Source: 62-47 sp044463945 (GTDB lineage: Bacteria > Pseudomonadota > Alphaproteobacteria > Rhizobiales > Xanthobacteraceae). Taken from it: a DNA stretch of 64,000 bases. The position numbers were made by a program, and so were the translations under genes. The number at the start of each line of letters is the position of its first letter. Position 1 is the stretch's first letter. The notes below the pieces were generated by a model. That model saw nothing but the letters and a program-made list of their open reading frames with translations. It made no database searches and was not told where the DNA came from. Positions 47,948-56,461 of this stretch are shown here, piece after piece. The stretch is from contig JBIQLW010000002.1 of NCBI GenBank assembly GCA_044463945.1, positions 124,001 to 188,000 on the forward strand, in the 5' to 3' direction.

Positions 47948-48695
47948 GACCGGCTCCCAGATAGGCTTCCTTGACGCGCTCGTCCTTGGTCAGGTCGGCA
48001 TAGACGCCCTCCGCCAGAACCTTGCCGCGCGTCAGCACCGTGATGATGTCGGAGAGGTTGGCCACCACGTTGAGATTGTGTTCGACCATCAGGATGGTGT
48101 GGTTCGCCGAAATCCGCTTGATCAGCGCCGCGATCTTGTCGATGTCCTCGTGGCCCATGCCGGCCATCGGCTCGTCGAGCAGCATCATCTCGGGATCGAG
48201 CGCCAGCGTGGTCGCGATCTCCAGCGCGCGCTTGCGGCCGTAGGGCATTTCCACCGCCTGGGTGTTGGCGAACTCGCTCAGGCCGACGTCCTCGAGCAAT
48301 TCCCTCGCGCGCGAGTTGAAGCGGTCGAGAATCGACTTGGAGCGCCAGAAATCGAACGAGGAGCCGTGCTGGCGTTGCAGCGCGACGCGGACGTTTTCCA
48401 GCGCCGTCAGATGCGGGAACACCGCCGAAATCTGGAACGAGCGCACCAGGCCCAGCCGCGCCACGTCGGCCGGCGCCATCGCCGTGATGTCGCGGCCCTT
48501 GTAAAGGATGCGTCCGGCGGACGGTTGCAGGAACTTGGTCAAGAGATTGAAGCAGGTCGTCTTGCCGGCCCCGTTGGGTCCGATCAACGCATGAATGCTG
48601 CCGCGACGTATCTTCAGATTGACGTCACGAACCGCAACGAACCCGGCGAACTCCTTGGTCAGCCCCTGGGTTTCGAGAATGAACTCGTCGGCCAA
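47940..48695 (-). CDS. livG: Branched-chain amino acid ABC transporter ATPase LivG
   Basis: 251 residues. Walker A GPNGAGKTTCFNLLT, Walker B MMLLDEPMAGM, and the LivG-specific HTILMVEHNLNVVANLSD H-loop are clear. The ABC signature is the degenerate MPYGRKRALEIATTLA, normal for LivG, in which LSGG is replaced. First gene of the cluster; the promoter must lie in 48696-49029. Confidence 0.95.
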
Positions 48696-49029
48696 TCAGT
48701 TTCCCCCTCAAGCCCTCGCGCGTTGTGCTCCGCGCCCGGCCTCATCAATATCAACAGCCCGGCCCGGCCGACGGCGTCGTCACCGTGGCGGCAGGCGGTC
48801 CCCTTCGGGGCGGACTATGCCGCCATTGCCCGGTGCCGCGCAAGGCACAAGCAATAAGACCTTTTTCCAACGCCGGACCACACGGACGCAGTTTCGTCGC
48901 GACGCAGCATCCGCTTCGCCGGGAACGGCTATAGCGGCAAGGGCATCCAGCGTCCAGCGCCGATTTCCCGTCTATGACACCGTGTCGCGAGGCCATGTTC
49001 CATCGCCCCCGCCTCGCCGCCGCCGCGCG
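48696..49029. other. Intergenic region between livG and the Spx/ArsC-like gene
   Basis: 334 bases, both flanking genes on the minus strand. It should hold the liv promoter. I see no coding frame, repeat family or RNA structure that I can support. Confidence 0.5.
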
Positions 49030-49386
49030 CTATCCCCGCGGCGCGAACGCTTTCGCGTAGATCTCCGGCTTGAATCCGACCACGATGCGCCTCGCCGTCT
49101 CGACCACGGGGCGCTTGATGAGCGAGGGTTGCGCCAGCATCAGCGCGATGGCGCGGCGCTCGTCGAGATCGGCCTTCTCGGCGTCGGACAGTTTGCGGAA
49201 GGTGGTGCCCGCGCGATTGAGCAGCACCTCCCAGCCGGCCTCGCCGCACCAGCGCGCGAGCCGCGCCTTGTCGATGCCGTCCTGCTTGTAATCATGGAAG
49301 CGATAGGCCACGCCGTGCGCGTCCAGCCAGGCGCGCGCCTTCTTCATGGTGTCGCAGTTCCTGATGCCGTAGATGGTCACAGTCAT
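49030..49386 (-). CDS. Spx/ArsC family reductase-like protein (YffB type)
   Basis: 118 residues from the ATG at 49386 (MTVTIYGIRNCDTMKKARAWLDAHGV). Thioredoxin-fold ArsC/Spx family: one cysteine in RNCDTMKKA at the position of the arsenate-reductase nucleophile, then FHDYKQDGIDKARLARWCGEAGWEVLLNRAGTTFRKL and LIKRPVVE, the cis-proline substrate region. The features fit the YffB subgroup, glutathione-dependent and of uncertain substrate, rather than a true arsenate reductase; no ars genes adjoin it. The frame extends upstream to 49659 but is non-conserved. Confidence 0.85.
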   Translation of the reverse strand: MTVTIYGIRNCDTMKKARAWLDAHGVAYRFHDYKQDGIDKARLARWCGEAGWEVLLNRAGTTFRKLSDAEKADLDERRAIALMLAQPSLIKRPVVETARRIVVGFKPEIYAKAFAPRG

Positions 49387-49657
49387 GGGATATCCGGCCG
49401 CTCCGCCCTCGCCTCGCGTTGTCGGCCCGCGTTGTAGAGGGCGGCCGCGCCGGCGGCAATCTCCCGCACTTCGGAAGCACAGCGGATTATCATGATACCA
49501 TATCATGACCGTCCCGGATCGGCTGCCGGCGGCCCGTCCCTCGCGACCGATCGCCCTCTCGCGCGCCGATTTGCCCCGCCGCGCGGCGCGTGATACCGGG
49601 GCGCATCCCCATGCCGGGCAAGCGCCCGAGCCTGTTCGAGACACCGGGAACCGGCCC

Positions 49658-50359
49658 ATGTCCCATTCCTTCGCGCCACGCCCGCTGGTGATCGCGCCGT
49701 CGATCCTCGCCTCCGACTTCGCCCGCCTCGGCGAGGAGGTCCGCGCGGTCGATCAGGCCGGCGCGGACTGGCTGCATCTCGACGTCATGGACGGCCACTT
49801 CGTGCCCAACATCTCGTTCGGCCCGGATGTCATCAAGGCGATGCGGCCGTACTCGAAGAAGATCTTCGACGCGCACCTGATGATCGCGCCGTGCGATCCC
49901 TATCTCGAAGCCTTCGCCAAGGCGGGTTGCGACCACATCACCGTCCACGCCGAAGCCGGACCGCACCTGCACCGCTCGCTGCAATCGATCCGCGCGCTGG
50001 GCAAGAAGGCCGGCGTCTCGCTGAACCCGGCGACGCCGCTCTCGGCCATCGAATACGTGCTCGACCTCGTGGACCTCGTGCTGGTGATGTCGGTCAATCC
50101 CGGCTTCGGCGGACAGGCTTTCATTCCGGCGATGGTCAACAAGGTCACCGACCTGCGCGCCATGGTCGCCGGCCGGCCCATCGATATCGAAGTGGACGGC
50201 GGCGTGGTGCCGGACGTCGCGGCGCGGCTCGCGGCGGCGGGAGCCAACGCGCTGGTCGCGGGCTCGGCGGTGTTCAAGGGCGGCACGCAGGCGAGCTACA
50301 AGGCCAACATCGACGCCATCCGCCACGCCGCCGCGATGACGCGGGGCGAGATGGTTTAG
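49658..50359 (+). CDS. rpe: Ribulose-phosphate 3-epimerase
   Basis: Interconverts ribulose-5-phosphate and xylulose-5-phosphate in the pentose-phosphate and Calvin cycles. The protein is 233 residues from the ATG at 49658. TIM-barrel signatures: APSILASDFARLGEEV, LHLDVMDGHFVPNISFGP (metal His and Asp), MSVNPGFGGQAF, IEVDGGV, and the phosphate motif ANALVAGSAVF. Long upstream open frame is not conserved. No cbb genes are nearby, so this is the housekeeping copy or an isolated one. Its downstream neighbour is a foreign AT-rich gene. Confidence 0.96.
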   Translation: MSHSFAPRPLVIAPSILASDFARLGEEVRAVDQAGADWLHLDVMDGHFVPNISFGPDVIKAMRPYSKKIFDAHLMIAPCDPYLEAFAKAGCDHITVHAEAGPHLHRSLQSIRALGKKAGVSLNPATPLSAIEYVLDLVDLVLVMSVNPGFGGQAFIPAMVNKVTDLRAMVAGRPIDIEVDGGVVPDVAARLAAAGANALVAGSAVFKGGTQASYKANIDAIRHAAAMTRGEMV

Positions 50360-50429
50360 ATGTAGGACTGCTTATAAGCGCCCTCGGCACAAGCGAGAAT
50401 AAGGAATTTTTCCCGCGCAGGTTAAAATT

Positions 50430-51065
50430 ATGACAGCTTCTGAACTACCAAGTTCTCCTCTAGAAATTCTACAGCTTTTCTATCGTATGCTCGATCGCTT
50501 CTTTGGAATGTATGTCGACGCTTGCAGTGGATTCCGACGGTACTCCGAGGAAATGGCACTAGTGGCTGCAAGAATGCCCGCCAAAAGTCGCGCGATGCCA
50601 ATCCTCTTTCTTAGCAGCGATGTTAACGACCCGAATGACAAGGATGCCACATACAATCATTCGGAAACCGTTGACAGAGTCATATATCGCAATCAGCCAA
50701 ATGGAGAAAACCAACTTCTGTTGGCACAATCGCTTATTGTCTTTATCTATTCAATTTGGGATTCAGAAATTCGCCCTGCCTACAGCAAATCTCTTGGACT
50801 GAATCAAGATGATATAAAATCAGATACTATGGGCGATCTACGATTATATCGACACGCAATCATACATTCTAATCTTATCTTACAAAAGAAGACAAAGAAA
50901 CTCCCGTTCGTTTCAGTTGGAAACGCAATTGCGCTAACTGAAAAGCAAGTAACAGATATGCTGACGATGATTTTTGATGATCTAGCTCTTGTGCATGAAC
51001 GATTGACTGGAGAGAAAGTTTCTTTGCGCTTCGAACGTCTATTAAATAAGCCAAACGAAAGTTAA
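50430..51065 (+). CDS. AT-rich acquired gene, candidate HEPN-domain protein
   Basis: 211 residues, inserted between rpe and purB. In sample lines of this gene I count about 37-43% G+C, against about 70% in purB; codons are unlike its neighbours'. The protein is alpha-helical and soluble. It contains DLRLYRHAIIHSN, with Arg141 and His146 spaced as in the R-x4-6-H motif of HEPN ribonucleases, and an upstream acidic/aromatic segment (FIYSIWDSEIRP) of the kind often seen in HEPN proteins. I do not recognise a named family. HEPN domains are common in toxins, abortive-infection and CRISPR effectors, so an antiphage or stress role is possible, but it is inference. No antitoxin gene is apparent. Confidence 0.7.
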   Translation: MTASELPSSPLEILQLFYRMLDRFFGMYVDACSGFRRYSEEMALVAARMPAKSRAMPILFLSSDVNDPNDKDATYNHSETVDRVIYRNQPNGENQLLLAQSLIVFIYSIWDSEIRPAYSKSLGLNQDDIKSDTMGDLRLYRHAIIHSNLILQKKTKKLPFVSVGNAIALTEKQVTDMLTMIFDDLALVHERLTGEKVSLRFERLLNKPNES

Positions 51066-51072
51066 CAACCCG

Positions 51073-52380
51073 ATGATCCCGCGCTACACCCGCCCCGAAA
51101 TGGCTTCGATCTGGGAGCCGCAGACCCGCTTCAGGATCTGGTTCGAGATCGAGGCGCACGCCGCCGACGCGCTGGCGGAGCTGGGGGTGATCCCGAAAGA
51201 GGCCGCGAAAACCATCTGGGCCAAGGCGAGGGACGCGACCTTCGACGTGGCGCGCATCGACGCCATCGAGCGCGAGACCAAGCACGACGTTATCGCGTTC
51301 CTGACGCATCTTGCGGAAATCGTCGGCCCCGAGGCGCGCTTCGTGCATCAGGGCATGACCTCGTCTGACGTGCTCGACACCTGCCTCAACGTGCAGCTCG
51401 TCCGCGCCGCCGATATCCTGCTGGCCGATCTCGACAAGCTGCTCGCCGCGCTGAAGGCGCGCGCCTTCGAGCACAAGATGACGCCGACCATCGGCCGCTC
51501 GCACGGCATCCACGCCGAGCCGGTGACCTTCGGCCTCAAGATGGCCTACGCCTATGCGGAGTTCTCGCGGGCGAAGGAACGCCTGACCGCGGCGCGCAAG
51601 GACATCGCCACCTGCGCCATCTCCGGCGCGGTCGGCACCTTCGCGCAGATCGACCCGCGCGTGGAGGAACACGTCGCCAAGGCGATGGGGCTGACGCCGG
51701 AGCCGATCTCGACGCAGGTGATCCCGCGCGACCGCCACGCCATGTTCTTCGCGACGCTGGGCGTCATCGCCTCGTCGATGGAGCGGCTGGCGATCGAAAT
51801 CCGCCACCTGCAACGCACCGAGGTGCTGGAGGCCGAGGAGTTCTTCTCGGAAGGCCAGAAGGGCTCATCCGCGATGCCGCACAAGCGCAACCCGGTGCTG
51901 ACCGAGAACGTCACCGGGCTCGCCCGCATGGTGCGCGCCTATGTGACGCCGGCGCTGGAGAACGTCGCGCTGTGGCACGAGCGCGACATCTCGCATTCCT
52001 CGGCCGAGCGCATGTTCGGCCCCGACGCCACGGTGACGCTCGACTTCGCGCTGAACCGCCTCGCCGGCGTGGTGGAGAAGCTCCTGGTCTATCCCGCCAA
52101 CATGCGGAAGAACCTCGACCGCCTCGGCGGGCTGGTGCATTCGCAGCGCGTCCTGCTGGCGCTGACCCAGAAGGGCGCGAGCCGCGAGGAGTCCTATAGG
52201 CTGGTGCAGCGCAACGCCATGCCGGTGTGGCGCGGCGAAGGCGATTTCCAGACGCTGCTGAAGCAGGACGCCGACGTGAAGAAGTACCTGACCGACGACG
52301 AGATCGCGGAGAAGTTCGACCTCGGCTATCACCTCAAGCACGTCGATACGATTTTCCGGCGGGTGTTCGGCGAGGCGTGA
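51073..52380 (+). CDS. purB: Adenylosuccinate lyase
   Basis: Cleaves SAICAR and adenylosuccinate in purine synthesis. The protein is 435 residues. Fumarase-superfamily motifs: FVHQGMTSSDVLDTCLN, the active-site histidine in TIGRSHGIHAEPVTFG, and the signature loop GQKGSSAMPHKRNPVLTEN. It starts seven bases after the AT-rich gene; the sequence before its ATG has no strong Shine-Dalgarno (acgaaag at best), suggesting that the insertion replaced the native leader. Confidence 0.96.
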   Translation: MIPRYTRPEMASIWEPQTRFRIWFEIEAHAADALAELGVIPKEAAKTIWAKARDATFDVARIDAIERETKHDVIAFLTHLAEIVGPEARFVHQGMTSSDVLDTCLNVQLVRAADILLADLDKLLAALKARAFEHKMTPTIGRSHGIHAEPVTFGLKMAYAYAEFSRAKERLTAARKDIATCAISGAVGTFAQIDPRVEEHVAKAMGLTPEPISTQVIPRDRHAMFFATLGVIASSMERLAIEIRHLQRTEVLEAEEFFSEGQKGSSAMPHKRNPVLTENVTGLARMVRAYVTPALENVALWHERDISHSSAERMFGPDATVTLDFALNRLAGVVEKLLVYPANMRKNLDRLGGLVHSQRVLLALTQKGASREESYRLVQRNAMPVWRGEGDFQTLLKQDADVKKYLTDDEIAEKFDLGYHLKHVDTIFRRVFGEA

Positions 52381-52430
52381 GCGCGGCTTGTCGGTCGGAG
52401 ATTTTTTCGACAGGGACGCAACTCGAAAGC

Positions 52431-52534
52431 CGTCATGCCCCGCGAAAGCGGAGCATCCAGTATTCGATAGCGCCTCGAATACTCCCTCGCGCCCGCCCCG
52501 GCTACTGGATCATCCGTTTTCGCGGACGATGACG
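52431..52534. repeat. Dispersed palindrome, family D
   Basis: Imperfect inverted repeat, arms about 52431-52464 and 52501-52534: CGTCATGCCCCGCGAAAGCGG faces CCGTTTTCGCGGACGATGACG, and GCATCCAGTA faces TACTGGATCATC. It lies between purB and murI and is of the type scattered through Bradyrhizobiaceae genomes (recollection). The rest of 52381-52647 has no other structure I can support. Confidence 0.7.
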
Positions 52535-52647
52535 CCTCGTTTCCGGTCAGGCTCTGAGGGCTCCATGCGCAGCCCGCAGCCACATCGCCTCCCCGATCCC
52601 GCCGCAATGACAACGCACTGGTAACTTCGTCGGGGTAGAATCATCAG

Positions 52648-53454
52648 GTGTCGAAAAGTCCCACCATCCTCGTGTTCGATTCCGGGCTGGGCGGTCTCAC
52701 CGTGCTGCGGGAGATCGTGCGGGCGCGACCCGACGCGCGCAACGTCTACGTCGCCGACGACGCTTTCTTTCCCTACGGCCAGCACACCGAGGCCGAACTC
52801 ATCGCCCGCGTGGTGCCGCTGATCGGCGAACTGATCGCCGCCCACGCGCCCGACCTCGTGGTGATCGCCTGCAACACCGCCTCGACGCTGGTGCTCGGCC
52901 CGCTGCGCGCCGCTTATTCCGTGCCGTTCGTCGGCACCGTGCCGGCGATCAAACCGGCCTGCGCGCGCTCCATGACCCGGCAGGTGTCGGTGCTCGGCAC
53001 CAAGGGCACCGTGCAGCGCGAATATACCCGCGCGCTGATCCGCGACTTCGCCGGCGACTGCGCGGTGACGCTGGTCGGCTCGCCGCGTCTCGCCGCGCTC
53101 ACCGAGGCCGCGCTGGACGGCGAGCCGGTGGCGGACGCCGCCATAGCCGCCGAGATCGCGCCCTGCTTCGTGGACGGCGCGGCGCGCACCGATACCGTGG
53201 TGCTGGCCTGCACCCACTATCCGCTGCTGCTCGACCGCCTGGTGCGGCTCGCGCCGTGGCCGGTTCAATGGATCGACCCGGCGCCGGCAATCGCCCGCCG
53301 CGTCGCCACCCTGCTCGGCTCCGCCGCCGGCGGCCTGCCGCTGATCGACCACGGCGTGCCGCCCGGGGACCCGCGCCTGATCTTCACCTCGGGACGCCGG
53401 CATCCGGCGGCGGAAGCGCTGGCGCATTCGTTTTCGGCGGAAGCGGCTCTGTAA
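52648..53454 (+). CDS. murI: Glutamate racemase
   Basis: Makes D-glutamate for peptidoglycan. The protein is 268 residues, starting at GTG (52648), since no ATG is available before the conserved ILVFDSGLGGLTVL. The two catalytic cysteines are in VIACNTASTLVLGPLR and LACTHYPLLLDRL. FPYGQHTEAEL is conserved. Standalone gene after purB. Alanine racemase, at 23350, gives the other D-amino acid. Confidence 0.95.
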   Translation: MSKSPTILVFDSGLGGLTVLREIVRARPDARNVYVADDAFFPYGQHTEAELIARVVPLIGELIAAHAPDLVVIACNTASTLVLGPLRAAYSVPFVGTVPAIKPACARSMTRQVSVLGTKGTVQREYTRALIRDFAGDCAVTLVGSPRLAALTEAALDGEPVADAAIAAEIAPCFVDGAARTDTVVLACTHYPLLLDRLVRLAPWPVQWIDPAPAIARRVATLLGSAAGGLPLIDHGVPPGDPRLIFTSGRRHPAAEALAHSFSAEAAL

Positions 53455-53527
53455 CTTCACCGACTTTCGGCGGACTTCTCCCGGCCGCGGCGCGCTGCTA
53501 GCCTCCCCGTTCCATCGGGAGGAACCA

Positions 53528-53932
53528 ATGATGATGAAAAAGATCGTGCTGGGGTCGTGTCTCGGGCTGGGCGTCGCCGCGTTCGCACTGGCCGGCGCGG
53601 CAGTGGCGCAGCAGAGCGGCATCAAGCGCACGCCGTTGCAGAAGGTCGAGTTTCCGGACGGCTACGTCACCGTGACCGGGCTGGCCGAACTGCCGCCCGG
53701 CGCGGCCGCCGGCCGCCACACCCATCCCGGAATCGAGACGGGCTACGTGCTGGAAGGCGAACTCAACCTCGAAATCGACGGCCAGCCGGCCAAGCTGCTG
53801 AAGCCCGGCGACTCCTACCAGATTCCGGCGGGGGCCGTTCACGACGCCAAGGTCCATGGCGACAAGTCCATGAAAGTGCTGGGCGTTTACGTGGTGGACA
53901 AGACCAAGCCGCTGGCCTCGCCGGCGAAGTAG
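53528..53932 (+). CDS. Exported cupin-domain protein
   Basis: 134 residues. Signal peptide MMMKKIVLGSCLGLGVAAFALAGAAVAQQ, then a small cupin barrel with both motifs: GRHTHPGIETGYVLEGELNLEIDG (metal-ligand His, His, Glu) and PGDSYQIPAGAVHDAKVHG. Metal-dependent enzyme or sugar/ligand-binding role; substrate unknown. The GGAGGAACC upstream is a good ribosome site. Standalone. Confidence 0.88.
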   Translation: MMMKKIVLGSCLGLGVAAFALAGAAVAQQSGIKRTPLQKVEFPDGYVTVTGLAELPPGAAAGRHTHPGIETGYVLEGELNLEIDGQPAKLLKPGDSYQIPAGAVHDAKVHGDKSMKVLGVYVVDKTKPLASPAK

Positions 53933-53960
53933 CCGGTTCCAGCGGGCCGCGCGGCGGCAT

Positions 53961-53989
53961 TTGACATCGCCCCGGTTTGACCCTAGAAA
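53961..53989 (+). promoter_or_regulatory. Promoter of rpsD
   Basis: TTGACA at 53961-53966 and TAGAAA at 53984-53989 with a 17-base spacer, 150 bases before rpsD. A hairpin, CGCGGGCC (53999-54006) with GGCCCGCG (54013-54020), follows right after the expected start site. It could serve as a leader element. Confidence 0.6.
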
Positions 53990-54139
53990 CCGCCTGCTCG
54001 CGGGCCGTTTTCGGCCCGCGTTGCGTTTCGCGACCCGTGGTCCTCCCCTTATGCTTTAAGGACGGACCTGTCGGCACCGGGACCATCCCGTTGCACAGGA
54101 GGGCGCGTTTCCTCAAACCTTCAACCGATAGAGGACGCG

Positions 54140-54757
54140 ATGACAAAGCGTGCGGAAGCCAAGTACAAGATCGACCGCCGGATGGGCCAGAACATCTGGG
54201 GCCGTCCGAAAAGCCCGGTCAACAAGCGTGAATACGGCCCCGGCCAGCACGGCCAGCGCCGCAAGGGCAAGCTCTCCGACTTCGGCACCCAGCTTCGCGC
54301 CAAGCAGAAGCTGAAAGGCTATTACGCCAACATCTCCGAGCGGCAGTTCTACGCCATCTATGTCGAGGCGACCCGCATGAAGGGCGACTCCGGCGAGAAC
54401 CTGATCGGCCTGCTGGAGCGCCGCCTCGATACCGTGGTCTACCGCGCCAAGTTCGTCTCGACCATGTTCGCCGCGCGCCAGTTCATCAATCACGGCCACG
54501 TCAAGGTCAACGGCAAGCGCGTCAACATCGCCAGCTACAAGGTGAAGCCCGGCGACGTGATCGAGGTCAAGGACGCCTCCAAGCAGCTCGCCATCGTGCT
54601 CGAAGCCAACCAGCTCGGCGAGCGCGACGTGCCGGACTTCATCGACGTCGATCACAACAAGCAGACCGCGACCTTCACCCGCATCCCGGCGCTGTCGGAC
54701 GTGCCGTTCCCGGTGCAGATGGAGCCGCACCTGATCGTCGAATTCTATTCGCGCTGA
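54140..54757 (+). CDS. rpsD: 30S ribosomal protein S4
   Basis: 205-residue assembly-initiator protein of the 30S subunit that binds 16S rRNA and represses its own synthesis in E. coli. The N-terminus MTKRAEAKYKIDRRMGQNIWGRPKSPVNKREYGPGQHGQRRKGKLSDFG and the S4 RNA-binding domain (LERRLDTVVYRAKFVSTMFAARQFINHGHVKVNGKRVNIASYKVKPGDVI) are standard. Alphaproteobacterial S4 genes are often outside the alpha operon, as here. A strong terminator follows. Confidence 0.98.
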   Translation: MTKRAEAKYKIDRRMGQNIWGRPKSPVNKREYGPGQHGQRRKGKLSDFGTQLRAKQKLKGYYANISERQFYAIYVEATRMKGDSGENLIGLLERRLDTVVYRAKFVSTMFAARQFINHGHVKVNGKRVNIASYKVKPGDVIEVKDASKQLAIVLEANQLGERDVPDFIDVDHNKQTATFTRIPALSDVPFPVQMEPHLIVEFYSR

Positions 54758-54784
54758 CGCCTGCGCGACGTACGGTTCCACACG

Positions 54785-54812
54785 AAAAAGCCCCGGATGT
54801 CCGGGGCTTTTT
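54785..54812 (+). terminator. Rho-independent terminator of rpsD
   Basis: AAAAGCCCCGGA pairs with TCCGGGGCTTTT around a two-base centre, followed by a T-run. Positions 54785-54812, within 30 bases of the rpsD stop. It may also serve the convergent PepSY gene. Confidence 0.92.
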
Positions 54813-54833
54813 TGTTGTCATCTACGAAAGGGC

Positions 54834-55097
54834 TCAGTCGTTGTCGCGCTCGCGCTTGATGACGGCGCCGGTCCTAGGATCGACATCCAGATCGTAGCGC
54901 ACGCCGCCCTGATCGGCCTCCAGCTCCCAATGGCCGTCATCGGCCTCGACCTTGCCGAAGTTGGTGTAGCCTTGCGCCGTCAGTTGCTGGATGACCTTTT
55001 CCGGTGGAATCCAGTCGGCGCCGGGCCGGTCCGCCAAAGCGGCTGCGGTTGACGCGACAAGCGTTGCGGCCGCGATCGCCATCGACACATTCTTCAT
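54834..55097 (-). CDS. Exported PepSY-domain protein
   Basis: 87 residues. Signal peptide (MKNVSMAIAAATLVASTAAALA) then one PepSY domain: WIPPEKVIQQLTAQGYTNFGKVEADDGHWELEADQGGVRYDLDVDPRTGAVIKRERDND. PepSY modules bind or inhibit proteases and are found in periplasmic small proteins. Convergent with rpsD. Confidence 0.85.
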   Translation of the reverse strand: MKNVSMAIAAATLVASTAAALADRPGADWIPPEKVIQQLTAQGYTNFGKVEADDGHWELEADQGGVRYDLDVDPRTGAVIKRERDND

Positions 55098-55230
55098 CGG
55101 ATGAGCCTCCCTCGTTCCCTCAGCCTAACCCGTTAGCACCGATCGGGTTTCATCCGCCCGGCAATCTCCGCTTGACTCATACATAACTGAATGGTTATAG
55201 ATACGACCCATAGCCAACGGGTTATCGATC

Positions 55231-55557
55231 ATGACGCCCGCCAACCCCGACATGCTGTTCCGATCGCTGGCCGATCCCACCCGCCGGGCGATCTTCGAGC
55301 GGCTGTGCCGCGACGGCGAACTGACCGTCGGCGCGCTCACCGCGCGGGCCGGCATCTCGCAGCCCGCCGTCTCGAAGCACCTCGGCGTGCTTCGGGAGGC
55401 CGGGCTGGTGGTCCAGCGCCACCAGGGGCGGCAGACCCATTACAGCGCGCAGATCGAGGCCCTCGCCCCGCTGACCGACTGGACCGGCCGGATGACCGGC
55501 TTCTGGCACAGCCGGCTCGACCGGCTCGAAGACCTCCTCAAAAGGATGGACCAATGA
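55231..55557 (+). CDS. ArsR-family transcriptional regulator
   Basis: 108-residue winged helix-turn-helix repressor. The core is ADPTRRAIFERLCRDGELTVGALTARAGISQPAVSKHLGVLREAGLVVQRHQGRQTHYSAQ. No metal-binding cysteines are visible. It belongs to the subgroup that precedes SRPBCC (AHSA1-like) genes, with an ATGA overlap to the broken partner at 55554. It likely controls this small cassette. Confidence 0.93.
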   Translation: MTPANPDMLFRSLADPTRRAIFERLCRDGELTVGALTARAGISQPAVSKHLGVLREAGLVVQRHQGRQTHYSAQIEALAPLTDWTGRMTGFWHSRLDRLEDLLKRMDQ

Positions 55558-56029
55558 ACCAGCCCGCAACCGAAACGTTATCCGTCACTGTCGAACGGGA
55601 GATGCCCTATCCGCCGGAGAAAATCTGGCGCGCCCTGACCCAGCCGCACCTGATCGCGGAATGGCTGATGAAGGCCGACTTCAAGCCGGCGCTCGGTCAC
55701 CGCTTTACCCTGCGGGCCGACTGGGGCAGCCTGGCGTGGCCGAGATGACGGGACTGCGGCGTCACCGCTTTACCCTGCGGGCCGACTGGGGCAGCGTCGA
55801 TTGCGAGGTGACGGCGATCGAGCCGAACGCCGTGCTGGCCTATCGGTGGGACGCGCTGGGCGTCGAGACCGTCGTCACCTGGACGCTGACGCCGCCGCCG
55901 GCCGGCACCCGCCTGCGCATGGAGCAGTCGGGCTTCCGTCCGGATCAGCAGCAGGCGTATCACGGCGCGACATTCGGCTGGCAGAAATTCCTCGCCAACC
56001 TTGAGCAGGTGCTGGCGCGGCCGGACTGA
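55554..56029 (+). pseudogene. Broken SRPBCC/AHSA1-like gene (65-base insertion with internal duplication)
   Basis: The gene starts at 55554 (ATGA overlap with the ArsR stop) and reads MNQPATETLSVTVEREMPYPPEKIWRALTQ..., then frameshifts and stops at 55748. The 35-base segment at 55696-55730 is repeated at 55761-55795, with 30 bases of unrelated sequence between, so 65 bases have been added. Removing them gives one 136-residue frame with the normal end (VDCEVTAIEPNAVLAYRWDALG ... QKFLANLEQVLARPD). An ATG at 55745 overlaps the first stop as ATGA, so a C-terminal fragment could be reinitiated. An assembly error is a competing explanation. Confidence 0.85.
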
Positions 56030-56047
56030 GGATCACGAGAGGCACGC

Positions 56048-56446
56048 ATGGCAACAGGCGGATCGCAGACAGAATCCCCTTCGCAACTGATCGATGCGCG
56101 GATCAGGGATCTGGGTGACTGGCGCGGCGACATGCTCGGCCGCATTCGCGCGATCATCAGGGACGCCGACCCCGAAGTGGTCGAAACCTGGAAATGGCGC
56201 GGCGTCCCGGTGTGGGAGCACGACGGCATCATCTGCACCGGCGAGACGTACAGGAGCAGCGTCAAGATGACCTTCGCCCGCGGCGCCGCGCTCGACGACC
56301 CTGCAAAACTTTTCAACGCCAGCCTCGACGGCAACACCCGCCGCGCCATCGATTTTCACGAGGGCGACAGGATCGACGCCAGGGCCTTGAAAGCGCTGGT
56401 GCGCGCCGCCGTGGCGCTGAACCGGGCCAAGAGCAGAAAGAAGTAG
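56048..56446 (+). CDS. DUF1801 (YdhG/YjbR-like) protein
   Basis: 132 residues. The signature of the family is visible: LIDARIRDLGDWRGDMLGRIRAIIRDADPEVVETWKWRGVPVWEHDGIICTGETYRSSVKMTF. Small alpha/beta proteins of unknown biochemical role that often accompany ArsR-SRPBCC pairs, the context here. Probably in one transcript with them. Confidence 0.85.
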   Translation: MATGGSQTESPSQLIDARIRDLGDWRGDMLGRIRAIIRDADPEVVETWKWRGVPVWEHDGIICTGETYRSSVKMTFARGAALDDPAKLFNASLDGNTRRAIDFHEGDRIDARALKALVRAAVALNRAKSRKK

Positions 56447-56461
56447 CGGGTCTATCGAACG

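Noticed and set aside
49505..49657. N-terminal extension of rpe
   Set aside because: The frame is open, but the sequence is Arg/Pro-rich without conservation. The ATG at 49658 gives the normal family start.
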